From Sapientia aquatica (GTDB lineage: Bacteria; Pseudomonadota; Gammaproteobacteria; Burkholderiales; Burkholderiaceae_D), in assembly GCF_004358105.1 (NCBI RefSeq), contig NZ_SMYL01000002.1:775784-839783 (forward strand): a stretch of DNA of 64,000 bases. Direction: 5' to 3'. Positions within the stretch are counted from its first letter, which is position 1. The number at the start of each line of letters is the position of its first letter. The translations under genes and the position numbers were made by a program. This document shows, piece by piece, positions 17,166 through 25,868 of this stretch. The notes under the pieces were generated by a model that saw nothing but the letters and a program-made list of their open reading frames with translations, ran no database searches and was not told the DNA's origin.

Positions 17166-17507
17166 CGCTGTCAGCGTTATGTTTGAAGCAAATAACGTTA
17201 GGCGAAAAGTGAGAAAAAGGAGCTTGTAGGGCTCGTTTTTTAATTTGCCGGCCGTTGTCCAACTAAGGCGCCCACAAAAAAGCGGCCCCACCGACGAAAA
17301 TCAGGTCAGCAAGCGCGCATGTCACAGATTGCAACCATTTTTTTTCTTAACAGCAATTAATATCAGCTAAACTAGCGCTCAATAACAAATCGGCACGACA
17401 GGCAAAATGGCTCGGTTTGGCGCGTTCCCATTCTAAATTTTCGGCTCGAGCAACTTGCTTGTTTGGCTGGATTGGTACTGAATTCCAAATTTATCAAGGT
17501 GTGACTA
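17166..17507. other. Intergenic region upstream of ccmF
   Basis: 342 bases without a gene. At its left edge is the 7-bp hairpin 17163-17179, which may end transcription of the barrel gene. The remainder probably carries the promoter for the ccm operon, but I see no strong -35/-10 pair. Confidence 0.45.
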
Positions 17508-19523
17508 ATGATTCCAGAAATCGGTAATTTTTCGCTAATGTTGGCGCTGGCATTGGCGCTGTTGCAAGGGGTAATTCCTATTGCGGGTTCATTTCGCGGT
17601 AACGCGAATTGGATGGCCTTAGCCAGAACAGCGGCGGCGGGGCAATGTACTTTTGTGACGATTGCGTTTGCCTGCTTGGTCTACAGTTTTGCCAATAACG
17701 ATTTTTCGGTGCTGTATGTGGCCTCGAATTCCAACTCGACGTTGCCGCTGTATTACCGCATTGCGGCGACGTGGGGCGGTCATGAAGGGTCGTTGTTGTT
17801 GTGGAGCGAAATGCTGGTGTTGTGGACGTTTGCGGTCGCGACCTTTAGCCGCGGATTGCCGCAAGTTACGGTGGCGCGCGTATTGGGTGTGATGGGTTTG
17901 ATTAGCGTTGGATTTTTGTGCTTTATGTTGTTCACTTCGAATCCCTTCGAACGCATGCTGCCTGCTGCACTGGATGGTCGTGATCTCAATCCGCTATTGC
18001 AAGATTTCGGCATGATTATTCATCCGCCTATGTTGTATATGGGCTATGTCGGTTTTTCGGTGGCGTTTGCGTTTGCGATTGCTGCGCTGATGGGCGGGCA
18101 ATTGGATGCGGCTTGGGCGCGCTGGTCACGTCCTTGGACTTTGGTTGCGTGGATGTTTTTGACGCTCGGTATTTTTATGGGCAGCTTTTGGGCTTACTAC
18201 GAATTAGGTTGGGGCGGTTGGTGGTTTTGGGATGCGGTAGAAAACGCCTCCTTTATGCCTTGGCTGGTCGGCACGGCGTTAATCCATTCACTGGCGGTGA
18301 CCGAAAAGCGCGGCAGCTTTAAAAACTGGACAGTGTTGCTGGCAATTATTGCGTTTTCTTTGTCACTACTCGGAACTTTTTTAGTCCGTTCTGGCGTGCT
18401 CACTTCGGTACATGCTTTTGCGACCGATCCGCGTCGGGGCTTGTTTATTTTGATTTTCTTGGCAATTGTCATCGGCGGCTCGTTGCTGTTGTATGCCTTC
18501 CGTGCGCCGAAAGTTGGATTGGGTGGCAGCTTTCAGTTGGTCTCGCGTGAATCGATGTTGTTGGTCAATAACGTGCTGCTCTTGGCTGCAGCGGCAGCGG
18601 TCTTTTTGGGAACACTCTATCCCTTATTTTTAGATGCGCTTAATCTGGGCAAAATTTCAGTCGGGCCGCCGTACTTTGAAGCGGTGTTCGTGCCATTGAT
18701 GCTTCCAGTATTGCTGCTTATGGCGGTTGCGCCATTCATGAATTGGAAAAAAGCAGTGCTGCAAAAAGTCGCACTTCGTCTGCGTTGGGTGGCTTTGGCG
18801 GCGTTAATTTTTGCCATCATCGCAGCAATTACCTTCGCCCATTCGGTCATGGTTGTATTCGGTGTGACGATTGCTTTGTGGATCGGTTTGGCGACCTTAA
18901 CGCATTTGATCGAACGCTTGAAACATGCTCCTGCGGGTACTTCGGTGTGGCGTCGAATCGCAAGCCAACCGCGCAGCTATTGGGGCATGATCATCGCGCA
19001 TGCTGGTGTGGCGGTGTTTGTCGTGGGCGTGACTTTGGTGAAAGGCAATGAGACTGCCACCGATGTCAGTATGCGCGTGGGCGAATCCACTACCGCGGCC
19101 GACTATAGCTTTCACTTTACTGACCTAAAAGAAGTCAAAGGCCCTAACTATATCGCGGCGCAAGGAACCTTTGAAGTGATGCGCGACGGTAAATTGGTAA
19201 CGACTTTACGTCCAGAGAAACGCTTCTTTTTAGTCCAGCAAATGCCGATGACCGAGGCGGCAATTGATCGTGGTTTTACCCGTGATTTGTATGTGTCGCT
19301 GGGCGAAGAATCTAGCCCGAATGTGTGGGTCGTGCGGGTGCAGCATAAGCCGTTTGTTAGCTGGATTTGGAGTGGCGCATTGATTATTGCGTTTGGTGGA
19401 TTTTTGGCCGCCTCTGACCGTCGTTATCGTTTAGCGCGCCGCCGTTCGGATGCACCGATTTCGGGCATGAGCTCTGGTTCTGGCACTGATCTTCCGATTA
19501 ATCCCATCAAAGTACCTGTGTAA
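17508..19523 (+). CDS. ccmF: Cytochrome c heme lyase subunit CcmF
   Basis: 671 residues, a polytopic inner-membrane protein with about 15 helices. It contains WGGHEGSLLLW near residue 88 and the tryptophan-rich heme-handling motif WGGWWFWDAVENASFMPW near 236. CcmF, with CcmH and CcmI, attaches heme from holo-CcmE to apocytochrome c on the periplasmic side (System I). It is the first gene of a tight run with ccmG (3-base gap), ccmH and ccmI. The usual upstream genes ccmA-E are not next to it, so the pathway must be completed elsewhere in the genome. Confidence 0.97.
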   Translation: MIPEIGNFSLMLALALALLQGVIPIAGSFRGNANWMALARTAAAGQCTFVTIAFACLVYSFANNDFSVLYVASNSNSTLPLYYRIAATWGGHEGSLLLWSEMLVLWTFAVATFSRGLPQVTVARVLGVMGLISVGFLCFMLFTSNPFERMLPAALDGRDLNPLLQDFGMIIHPPMLYMGYVGFSVAFAFAIAALMGGQLDAAWARWSRPWTLVAWMFLTLGIFMGSFWAYYELGWGGWWFWDAVENASFMPWLVGTALIHSLAVTEKRGSFKNWTVLLAIIAFSLSLLGTFLVRSGVLTSVHAFATDPRRGLFILIFLAIVIGGSLLLYAFRAPKVGLGGSFQLVSRESMLLVNNVLLLAAAAAVFLGTLYPLFLDALNLGKISVGPPYFEAVFVPLMLPVLLLMAVAPFMNWKKAVLQKVALRLRWVALAALIFAIIAAITFAHSVMVVFGVTIALWIGLATLTHLIERLKHAPAGTSVWRRIASQPRSYWGMIIAHAGVAVFVVGVTLVKGNETATDVSMRVGESTTAADYSFHFTDLKEVKGPNYIAAQGTFEVMRDGKLVTTLRPEKRFFLVQQMPMTEAAIDRGFTRDLYVSLGEESSPNVWVVRVQHKPFVSWIWSGALIIAFGGFLAASDRRYRLARRRSDAPISGMSSGSGTDLPINPIKVPV

Positions 19524-19526
19524 ATC

Positions 19527-20066
19527 ATGAGACGTTTCTTATTGCCGTTTGGCGTATTTATCGCGTTAGTGCTGTTTTTAGGTGTGGGCTTACGACTTAA
19601 TCCGAGTGAAATTCCCTCGCCATTTATTGGTAAGCCAGCGCCTAAATTTAGTCTCACCCAGCTAGGTGATCCAAGCAAAACGATTGCGCCGTCCGATATG
19701 CTCGGTCAAGTGTGGATGTTTAACGTCTGGGCATCGTGGTGTGTGTCGTGTCGCCAAGAGCATCCGGTGTTAATGGATTTTTCGCGCCAAAATGCGATTC
19801 CGATGATAGGTTTAAATTACAAAGATAGTCGTCCTGAGGGCATGGCATGGTTGGCGCAGTTTGGCAATCCTTATCAGTTGTCCGCCTTTGATGACAGTGG
19901 TCGGGTTGGAATTGATTATGGCGTTTATGGTGTGCCGGAGACATTTATCATTGATAAAAAGGGCGTAATTCGCAAGAAGTTTATCGGTCCGATCACACCA
20001 GAAATTATCTCGACTCAACTTTTGCCCTTAATTAAAGAATTAAATAGCGAGGATAAACGTGCGTAA
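19527..20066 (+). CDS. ccmG: Periplasmic thiol:disulfide oxidoreductase CcmG/DsbE
   Basis: 179 residues: an N-terminal membrane anchor (about 4-22), then a thioredoxin fold with the redox motif WASWCVSC (Cys72 and Cys75) and the family's GVYGVPETF loop with its cis-Pro. It keeps apocytochrome or CcmH cysteines reduced for heme attachment. The stop overlaps the GTG start of ccmH by 8 bases, indicating coupling. Confidence 0.95.
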   Translation: MRRFLLPFGVFIALVLFLGVGLRLNPSEIPSPFIGKPAPKFSLTQLGDPSKTIAPSDMLGQVWMFNVWASWCVSCRQEHPVLMDFSRQNAIPMIGLNYKDSRPEGMAWLAQFGNPYQLSAFDDSGRVGIDYGVYGVPETFIIDKKGVIRKKFIGPITPEIISTQLLPLIKELNSEDKRA

Positions 20067-20526
20067 ATTATTGTTAGGCTTTTGTGCATTGTTATTGGCT
20101 TCGGTATGTGCCGCACAGTCACCTCAGAACGAAGCATTAGAAAAGCATGTAATGGCCGTCTCTGAACAATTGCGATGCCTTGTTTGTAAAAGCCAAACAA
20201 TCGCTGATTCACACGCAGATTTAGCTGTTGATCTTCGTAATCAAGTTCGGGAAAAAATTCAGGCTGGAATGACGGATCAACAAATTTTTGATTATATGGT
20301 TGAGCGTTACGGTGATTTTGTGATGTATCGTCCGCCATTAAAAAGCACGACTTGGTTGCTGTGGTTTGGTCCCTTTTTGCTTCTCATTTTGGGACTAGGT
20401 TTTCTGGTGGCGAGAGTGCGACAGCCAGTCGTGGTTGAGGAGATCAGCGAGGCCGATCAGCAACGCTCACAGCAATTACTAAGCTCGAAATTAACTAGCG
20501 AATTAGATCGTAAGGAATCGTTATGA
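20059..20526 (+). CDS. ccmH: Cytochrome c maturation protein CcmH (CycL domain)
   Basis: 155 residues from a GTG with GCGAGGA upstream. A signal peptide or anchor covers residues 1-20. The redox motif is LRCLVCKSQ with Cys40 and Cys43, followed by the family block DLRNQVREKI and MVERYGDFVMYRPP, and a C-terminal membrane helix (about 97-117). It works with CcmG and CcmF in thioreduction and ligation of apocytochromes. The usual Gln after the second Cys is Lys here. It overlaps ccmI by ATGA. Confidence 0.95.
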   Translation: MRKLLLGFCALLLASVCAAQSPQNEALEKHVMAVSEQLRCLVCKSQTIADSHADLAVDLRNQVREKIQAGMTDQQIFDYMVERYGDFVMYRPPLKSTTWLLWFGPFLLLILGLGFLVARVRQPVVVEEISEADQQRSQQLLSSKLTSELDRKESL

Positions 20527-21785
20527 CGATGTTTTTATTGGTGGCAGCATTGCTGCTGATTGCGGCGCTGCTATTTGTTATGCCGGCTTTATTAAGCGCG
20601 CCGAATACGGCAAAAACTGTTGTGCGTAACGAGTTAAATTTAGATGTCTTGCGCGATCAATTGCGCGAGCTCGATACCGATTTTGCCAATGGCATCATTG
20701 ATCAAGAAAGCTATGACAATGCCCGCAAAGAATTAGAAAAGCGCGTGGCAACGGACGTGCTCGCCGACGACGCCGCGCCAAGTACCACGAGCGCTAAACC
20801 CGTCATTGCGATGGCGATTGGCTTGGTGGTGCCGATAGTGGCAATTTCGCTGTATTTCTACATGGGCAATCCATCGGGTTTAGATCCAGCGCAGGCTAAA
20901 GCAAACGCGGGACAAGCTGCCGAAATCACCCAAGAGCAAATCATTGCGATGGTGGCGACCTTGGAGCAAAAGCTGAAGGCCAATCCTAATGATGTGCAAG
21001 GTTGGGAAATGCTAGCGCGGTCTTATCATATTCAGGGGCGCTACCGCGAATCGGCTGGCGCGTATGAGCAATTGATTAAGCTCGTTCCTGATAACGCTGA
21101 AATCTTGGCCGATTACGCCGATGTGTTAGGCATGGCGCAGAACAAGAGCTTGCAAGGCGAGCCAGAAAAAATCATTGCTCGGGCCTTGCAGATCGATCCC
21201 AAAAACGTGAAGGCCTTGGCATTAGCGGGCAGCGCTGCATTTGATGAACGTGATTATCAAAACGCGGTCATGCTGTGGAAAAAAATCTTGGATGAAGTCG
21301 ATCCGCAATCTGACATGGGCCGCTCAATTGCCTCGAGCATCGCTGAAGCGCAAGCGATGGCCGGCGGCGTTACCGCGCCAGCCATCGGAGCTACTCCTGC
21401 TGCGGCACCAACCCAGGCTGCCAGTGCGCCCCAGATTCTAGGTAAGGCTGTGGAGGGCGATGTCAGCATTGACCCTAGCTTCAAGAATCAGGTTGATGGC
21501 GAGACCACCGTATTTATCTTTGCTCGCGCAGAACAAGGCCCGCGCTTTCCATTGGCTGTGTTGAAAAAACAGGTAAAAGATTTGCCTTTGCATTTCAAAC
21601 TCGACGACAGCATGGGCATGATGCCAAATGTCAAACTGTCTGATTTCTCATCGGTTGTGGTCGGGGCGCGGGTTTCAAGCACCGGCAGCGCCACACCTCA
21701 GGCGGGGGATTTGGAAGGAACAGGTAATCCGGTTGCACCTGGCGCTACGGGTTTAAAAATTGTAATAAATACGCGCCATCAATAA
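20523..21785 (+). CDS. ccmI: Cytochrome c biogenesis protein CcmI (CycH)
   Basis: 420 residues: an N-terminal helix (3-20), a cytoplasmic leucine-rich loop (LNLDVLRDQLRELD), a second helix (about 92-115), then a periplasmic TPR domain (about 140-250) and a C-terminal beta-rich domain (about 310-420). CcmI is the chaperone that binds the C-terminus of apocytochrome c and delivers it to CcmF/CcmH. Its ATG overlaps the ccmH stop (ATGA). A shortened relative lies just downstream. Confidence 0.93.
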   Translation: MTMFLLVAALLLIAALLFVMPALLSAPNTAKTVVRNELNLDVLRDQLRELDTDFANGIIDQESYDNARKELEKRVATDVLADDAAPSTTSAKPVIAMAIGLVVPIVAISLYFYMGNPSGLDPAQAKANAGQAAEITQEQIIAMVATLEQKLKANPNDVQGWEMLARSYHIQGRYRESAGAYEQLIKLVPDNAEILADYADVLGMAQNKSLQGEPEKIIARALQIDPKNVKALALAGSAAFDERDYQNAVMLWKKILDEVDPQSDMGRSIASSIAEAQAMAGGVTAPAIGATPAAAPTQAASAPQILGKAVEGDVSIDPSFKNQVDGETTVFIFARAEQGPRFPLAVLKKQVKDLPLHFKLDDSMGMMPNVKLSDFSSVVVGARVSSTGSATPQAGDLEGTGNPVAPGATGLKIVINTRHQ

Positions 21786-21859
21786 AACGGCTTTAGGCTA
21801 CGCCAAGTGCACAGCTTGGCGTCAAGTCGAAAACAATTAAGTGCAACTCAACCCGAATA

Positions 21860-22504
21860 TTGCCCATCTTGCCTTGGATTGTGGCGTTGCTTGCCGTGGC
21901 GGGAGCGATGATTGTGGTTGCGACCAAATCGACTTCCAATCCTGCCAGTGCTGAACTCAGCCTGGCACCGAATACTTCCTCCCGTGTGACCATTTCCCCT
22001 ACAGTATCCGCGCCGCCCACCGCTGGAGTTGGAACCAGCGCCCCGGCTTCCAATGCGGGCGGTGATATGGCAACGGCGGTCAAACGTTTAGAAGCAAAAT
22101 TAGAAAAGAATCCGCAAAACGGCGATGGCTGGTTGTTGCTAGCGCGCTCGTACAATGAATTAGGACGCCGTCAAGATGCTGCCAACGCGTTCGGCAAAGC
22201 TGCTGCTTTATTGCCAACCAGCGCCGATTTGTTGGCCGACTGGGTTGATGCTCGCGTGGTAAGTAATAATCGGAAATGGGACGATGAATCACGCGTGATT
22301 TTAAAACGCGCTTTGGCCGCAGACACCAAACACATTAAGTCGCTTGAGCTGGCCGCCAGTGAAGCCTTTGATCGTGCTGCTTATCCACAAGCGATAGAAT
22401 TTTGGAAACAAGTCTTAGCGGTCGCGCCCGCCAACTCTCCCGACGCAAAGTTAGCGCAGCAGGGCATTAACGACGCTAACAGCACCTCTACCGCTAAGAA
22501 GTAA
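21860..22504 (+). CDS. Membrane-anchored TPR protein, shortened CcmI paralogue
   Basis: 214 residues if read from the TTG at 21860; the frame is open from 21797 but has no ATG or GTG upstream of the membrane helix and no clear ribosome site. The N-terminal helix (PWIVALLAVAGAMIVVAT) corresponds to the second CcmI helix, and the TPR region (RLEAKLEKNPQNGDGWLLLA, then SADLLADWVDARV) aligns with CcmI (TLEQKLKANPNDVQGWEMLA, then NAEILADYADVLG). It lacks CcmI's first helix and C-terminal domain. It may be a working second chaperone or a decaying duplicate; the reading frame is intact. It lies 74 bases after ccmI on the same strand. Confidence 0.65.
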   Translation: MPILPWIVALLAVAGAMIVVATKSTSNPASAELSLAPNTSSRVTISPTVSAPPTAGVGTSAPASNAGGDMATAVKRLEAKLEKNPQNGDGWLLLARSYNELGRRQDAANAFGKAAALLPTSADLLADWVDARVVSNNRKWDDESRVILKRALAADTKHIKSLELAASEAFDRAAYPQAIEFWKQVLAVAPANSPDAKLAQQGINDANSTSTAKK

Positions 22505-22513
22505 TTCAACCCG

Positions 22514-23404
22514 CTACTCACGTACCACTTCCGCCACCCAATTCATCAGCAACTGGGTGCGCTTAGGCACATGGCGGCGATTAGCGTACAAAATTGAAGC
22601 TGGCATTGGAGCCGCGTTATAAGCGGGCAATAACTGCACCAAACGGCCTTGCGCTAACAGTTCACGCATGCCAAATTCGGGCGCTTGGATAATTCCCAAT
22701 CCAGCTAGACAAGCCGCTTGATAGGCGTCGGCGTTGTTGACCGCTATCGATGCAGGTACATTTTTTTGAAATGTTTGTCCGTCCAACACGTACTCAAAAT
22801 TGCTATTGCTAACTAGGAACGAGGGCGAATAATGCACCATGCGATGTGCCTCTAAATCTTCCAATGACTGCGGCATTCCGTATTGCGCGATATAGGCCGG
22901 GCTAGCGCAATTAATCAGTTTAATCGAACCTAAATAGCGCGCCACTAAATTAGAATCGGCCAGCGTCCCGACGCGAATCACGCAATCAAAACCTTCTCGA
23001 ATCAAATCGACTCGCCTATCCGTGCAACTGACTTCCACTGTTAGTTTGGGATGGGCTTTTAAGAACTCAGGTAGGCGCGGAATGATCTTCATGCGCGCAA
23101 TTCCTACCGGCATGTCGATGCGTAATCGACCGCTAATTTCGACTTCGCTTTGGCGAAACATGGTTTGTAGTTCTTCCATGTCGATCAACATATCTTTGCA
23201 GCGCTCGTAATACAGCAATCCGTCTGGCGTCATTTGCACGGTGCGGGTGGTGCGCTGTAGCAGGCGGGTGCCGAGATTGTTTTCCAACTGTTTAATCGTG
23301 CTCGATACGGTGGCTTTGGGTAAGCCCAAACTGTCGGCGGCTTGGGTAAAGCTGGCTAGCTCTGCCACGCGTTCAAAAATCCGCATTGCTTCGAATTGAT
23401 TCAT
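22514..23404 (-). CDS. LysR family transcriptional regulator
   Basis: 296 residues. The winged-helix DNA-binding domain (1-60) shows FTQAADSLGLPKATVSSTIK and LGTRLLQRTTRTVQMT; the rest is the periplasmic-binding-protein-like effector domain (about 90-290). The subgroup resembles regulators of divergently placed reductases. The start is the ATG at 23404 with AGGGA upstream; an in-frame start at 23458 would add 18 residues without a ribosome site. It is divergent from the SDR gene at 23543, its probable target, and convergent with the ccm cluster. Confidence 0.9.
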   Translation of the reverse strand: MNQFEAMRIFERVAELASFTQAADSLGLPKATVSSTIKQLENNLGTRLLQRTTRTVQMTPDGLLYYERCKDMLIDMEELQTMFRQSEVEISGRLRIDMPVGIARMKIIPRLPEFLKAHPKLTVEVSCTDRRVDLIREGFDCVIRVGTLADSNLVARYLGSIKLINCASPAYIAQYGMPQSLEDLEAHRMVHYSPSFLVSNSNFEYVLDGQTFQKNVPASIAVNNADAYQAACLAGLGIIQAPEFGMRELLAQGRLVQLLPAYNAAPMPASILYANRRHVPKRTQLLMNWVAEVVRE

Positions 23405-23429
23405 ATTTTTCCCTGATGATGTTTGTGAT

Positions 23430-23448
23430 TGTTCGTTATTGCTGAACA
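23430..23448. promoter_or_regulatory. Candidate LysR operator
   Basis: TGTTC and GAACA form an inverted repeat separated by nine bases (GTTATTGCT), in the 138-base gap between the divergent LysR gene and the SDR gene. It has the size and position of a LysR recognition site. No binding evidence. Confidence 0.4.
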
Positions 23449-23542
23449 GTGTAATCAATTTTTAGGTCTTTGTTTGACTTAGGAAGCTCAATACACTACC
23501 GTCATCCCCAAATGGTGGGATGAACAGTTCAAAAGGAAAATC

Positions 23543-24301
23543 ATGACGAATAAAATCGCAATCATTACTGGTGGCAGCCGTGGCTTGGGAAAAAGTGCGG
23601 CATTAAAATTAGCGCAACAAGGCGTGGATGTGGTGGTGACCTACCACAGCAAAGAAGCCGAAGCGGCATCGGTGGTGGCCGAGATCGAAGCGTTAGGGGG
23701 CAAAGCCGCCGCGCTGCAATTGGACGTCGGTGTTAGTTCCAGCTTTGATCATTTTGCCCAGCGTCTGCGCGCCGTATTAGCGCAAAAATGGCAACGCAGC
23801 AGTTTTGATTTCTTGGTCAATAATGCTGGCGTTGGTATCTACAACCCGATTGCTCAAACCACTGAAGAACAATTCGATCAACTGGTTAATATTCATCTCA
23901 AGGGTGTATTCTTTTTGACCCAAAAACTGCTGCCACTAATCGCTGATAATGGTCGCATAGTTAACGTTTCAACCGGTTTGACGCGCTTTGCTTTGCCCGG
24001 ATACGCGGCCTATGCGTCGATGAAAGGCGCGATCGAAGTATTTACCAAGTACCTCGCTAAAGAACTCGGCCCACGCAAGATAGCAGTCAACGTAGTGGCT
24101 CCCGGCGCCATTGAGACCGATTTCGGCCACGGTGCGGTGCGTGATAATAAAGACTTGAACAATTTCGTCGCATCTCAAACAGCCTTGGGTCGCGTAGGCT
24201 TGCCAGACGATATTGGCGGTGTGATTGCGTCGCTGTTAAATCAAGATAGCGGTTGGATTAACGCGCAGCGCATTGAGGCTTCTGGTGGGATGTTTTTGTG
24301 A
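23543..24301 (+). CDS. Classical short-chain dehydrogenase/reductase
   Basis: 252 residues. The NAD(P) motif TGGSRGLG is at the N-terminus, NNAG near residue 95, the catalytic Ser in NVSTG and the YASMK tyrosine-lysine pair near 153-157. The C-terminus (RIEASGGMFL) is typical of FabG-like SDRs. It probably reduces a carbonyl or oxidises an alcohol with NADP(H); the substrate is unknown. The ribosome site AAAGGAAAA precedes the ATG. It lies opposite the LysR gene, which likely controls it. Confidence 0.9.
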   Translation: MTNKIAIITGGSRGLGKSAALKLAQQGVDVVVTYHSKEAEAASVVAEIEALGGKAAALQLDVGVSSSFDHFAQRLRAVLAQKWQRSSFDFLVNNAGVGIYNPIAQTTEEQFDQLVNIHLKGVFFLTQKLLPLIADNGRIVNVSTGLTRFALPGYAAYASMKGAIEVFTKYLAKELGPRKIAVNVVAPGAIETDFGHGAVRDNKDLNNFVASQTALGRVGLPDDIGGVIASLLNQDSGWINAQRIEASGGMFL

Positions 24302-24334
24302 TGTGTGTTGAATAAAAATTGAAGCCATTGTGCA

Positions 24335-25123
24335 TCAGTTTGAATTCAACGGCAGTTTCTTAATGTATTCATTGAGCTTATCGAGGATTTTGTCGTCGAC
24401 CGATTTGCTGCAATAAATATAGCTAGGTTCTGGTGGCGGTGAGTCGGTGAAGCGCATCATGATGAGCGCTTTGCCTTCATCGCCAAATTGCTTGATTTGA
24501 TATTCTGCTTCAATCGGCGTAAAAATTGCTCCGTCCGTTGTTCCTTCTAAAATCAAGCGGACTCGCTCACGGCTTTCGGCTGGCAGTCGTTTCACGCGGG
24601 CTTTGGCGCGCGCGAGCATGGCGTCAAGCTTCTCACCGTACGAGTAGCCATTGCGCATGACCACGCTTACCAGCGGATTTTCTAGGACTTCTGACCAAGA
24701 TCGGAACGAATTAATTTTCCGATTATCGGCTCGCACAACCAAAATTTTGGATTGCTTAGTGTAGATCGGCAGCGTAAATTTACCCAGTTTTTCACGTTCC
24801 GCGGTGCGATAAATTCCGACCGCACAAGAGGGGTCGATATTTCGGCCTATCCACTCAATTTGGCGCGCCCCGGGTGCTTCTGATAGGGTAAATTCGTAAC
24901 CCGCCGCTTTAAAAACGTCTGCTGCCGACTTACCTTCAACCCCTAGCAATTCACCTGATTGAATATAGGTAAACGGAGCACGATTCTCGTAAAACAACGT
25001 GATCGGTTCGGCCAACGCCGTGGCCATGGTTGGGAGGGTCAAACTCACCAATAGCAGCAACGCCGCAACCGTCGATGTTGGTTGAGAGCGCTGGCAGCTA
25101 ATGGGTGAGTTTGTCAATCTCAT
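24335..25123 (-). CDS. Periplasmic solute-binding (SBP_bac_3-like) protein
   Basis: 262 residues. The signal peptide has a long N-region and a hydrophobic stretch (about 18-38) ending in ALAE. The mature part starts ITLFYENRAPFTYI and continues with GVEGKSAADVFKAAG, the opening of amino-acid-type binding proteins (family 3). No ABC permease or ATPase is adjacent, so it may be an orphan binding or signalling protein. The ribosome site is weak. Confidence 0.75.
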   Translation of the reverse strand: MRLTNSPISCQRSQPTSTVAALLLLVSLTLPTMATALAEPITLFYENRAPFTYIQSGELLGVEGKSAADVFKAAGYEFTLSEAPGARQIEWIGRNIDPSCAVGIYRTAEREKLGKFTLPIYTKQSKILVVRADNRKINSFRSWSEVLENPLVSVVMRNGYSYGEKLDAMLARAKARVKRLPAESRERVRLILEGTTDGAIFTPIEAEYQIKQFGDEGKALIMMRFTDSPPPEPSYIYCSKSVDDKILDKLNEYIKKLPLNSN

Positions 25124-25279
25124 TGGTGATCTATGTAATGTAGTTTTTTAATGTGCTGCAGCCGTTGATGATAGAAACTTGTACCAATTTGTGATGCATA
25201 GATCGGGGATGTTAAATCTCACCAGTTGCTTTGCTAGCTGTTCGTATCAACAGCGACTGGCGTATTGATTGGCAACAGC

Positions 25280-25765
25280 TCAATCCCTAAAATTATTAAA
25301 TTCCAACGGCAAATCTTTAATATCTTTTTTCAACATCGCCATCGCCGCTTGCAAATCGTCGCGCTTAGCACCAGTCACGCGCACCGCGTCGCCTTGAATG
25401 CTGGCTTGAACTTTTAATTTGCTGTCTTTGATGACGCGCACGATTTTTTTGGCGTCTTCGGTTTCGATGCCGTTTTTGATTTTGATGACTTGTTTAATCT
25501 TGTCGCCACCGATTTTTTCGATTTTGCCGTTATCCAAAAAACGCACATCGACGCCGCGTTTGCTCAGTTTGGTGAGCATTACTTCACGCAGTTGTTCTAA
25601 TTGAAATTCTGCATCGGCGAATGCGGTTAATTCACGATCCTTTTGTTCGATGCGCGCGTCGGAACCTTTGAAGTCAAAACGGTTGCTGATGTCTTTGTTG
25701 GCCTGATCGATGGCGTTTTTTACTTCAACCATATTGGCTTCAGAGACGGTATCAAATGAGGGCAT
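25280..25765 (-). CDS. yajQ: YajQ family nucleotide-binding protein
   Basis: 161 residues, full length for the family. It begins [20 protein letters not shown] and contains [14 protein letters not shown], both diagnostic. YajQ proteins have two ferredoxin-like domains and bind nucleotides; in Xanthomonas and Pseudomonas relatives bind cyclic di-GMP and affect transcription. AAGGAA lies upstream of the ATG. With two GGDEF proteins in the window this may be part of c-di-GMP sensing, though the linkage is only regional. It is divergent from murB. Confidence 0.95.
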   Translation of the reverse strand: MPSFDTVSEANMVEVKNAIDQANKDISNRFDFKGSDARIEQKDRELTAFADAEFQLEQLREVMLTKLSKRGVDVRFLDNGKIEKIGGDKIKQVIKIKNGIETEDAKKIVRVIKDSKLKVQASIQGDAVRVTGAKRDDLQAAMAMLKKDIKDLPLEFNNFRD

Positions 25766-25854
25766 GTGGAATTCCTTAATGAATAGCTATCAATAAAGGC
25801 ATTATTTTAACTTATCCCCTTGTAGCCGCGCCAGAATATGTGGTTTATCCAGTT

Positions 25855-25860
25855 TATAAT
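25855..25860 (+). promoter_or_regulatory. Candidate -10 box of murB (leaderless start)
   Basis: TATAAT ends 8 bases before the murB ATG, and no Shine-Dalgarno sequence lies between them. Transcription would start at about the ATG, giving a leaderless or nearly leaderless mRNA. No clear -35 box is present. Confidence 0.4.
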
Positions 25861-25868
25861 TCTGCGCT

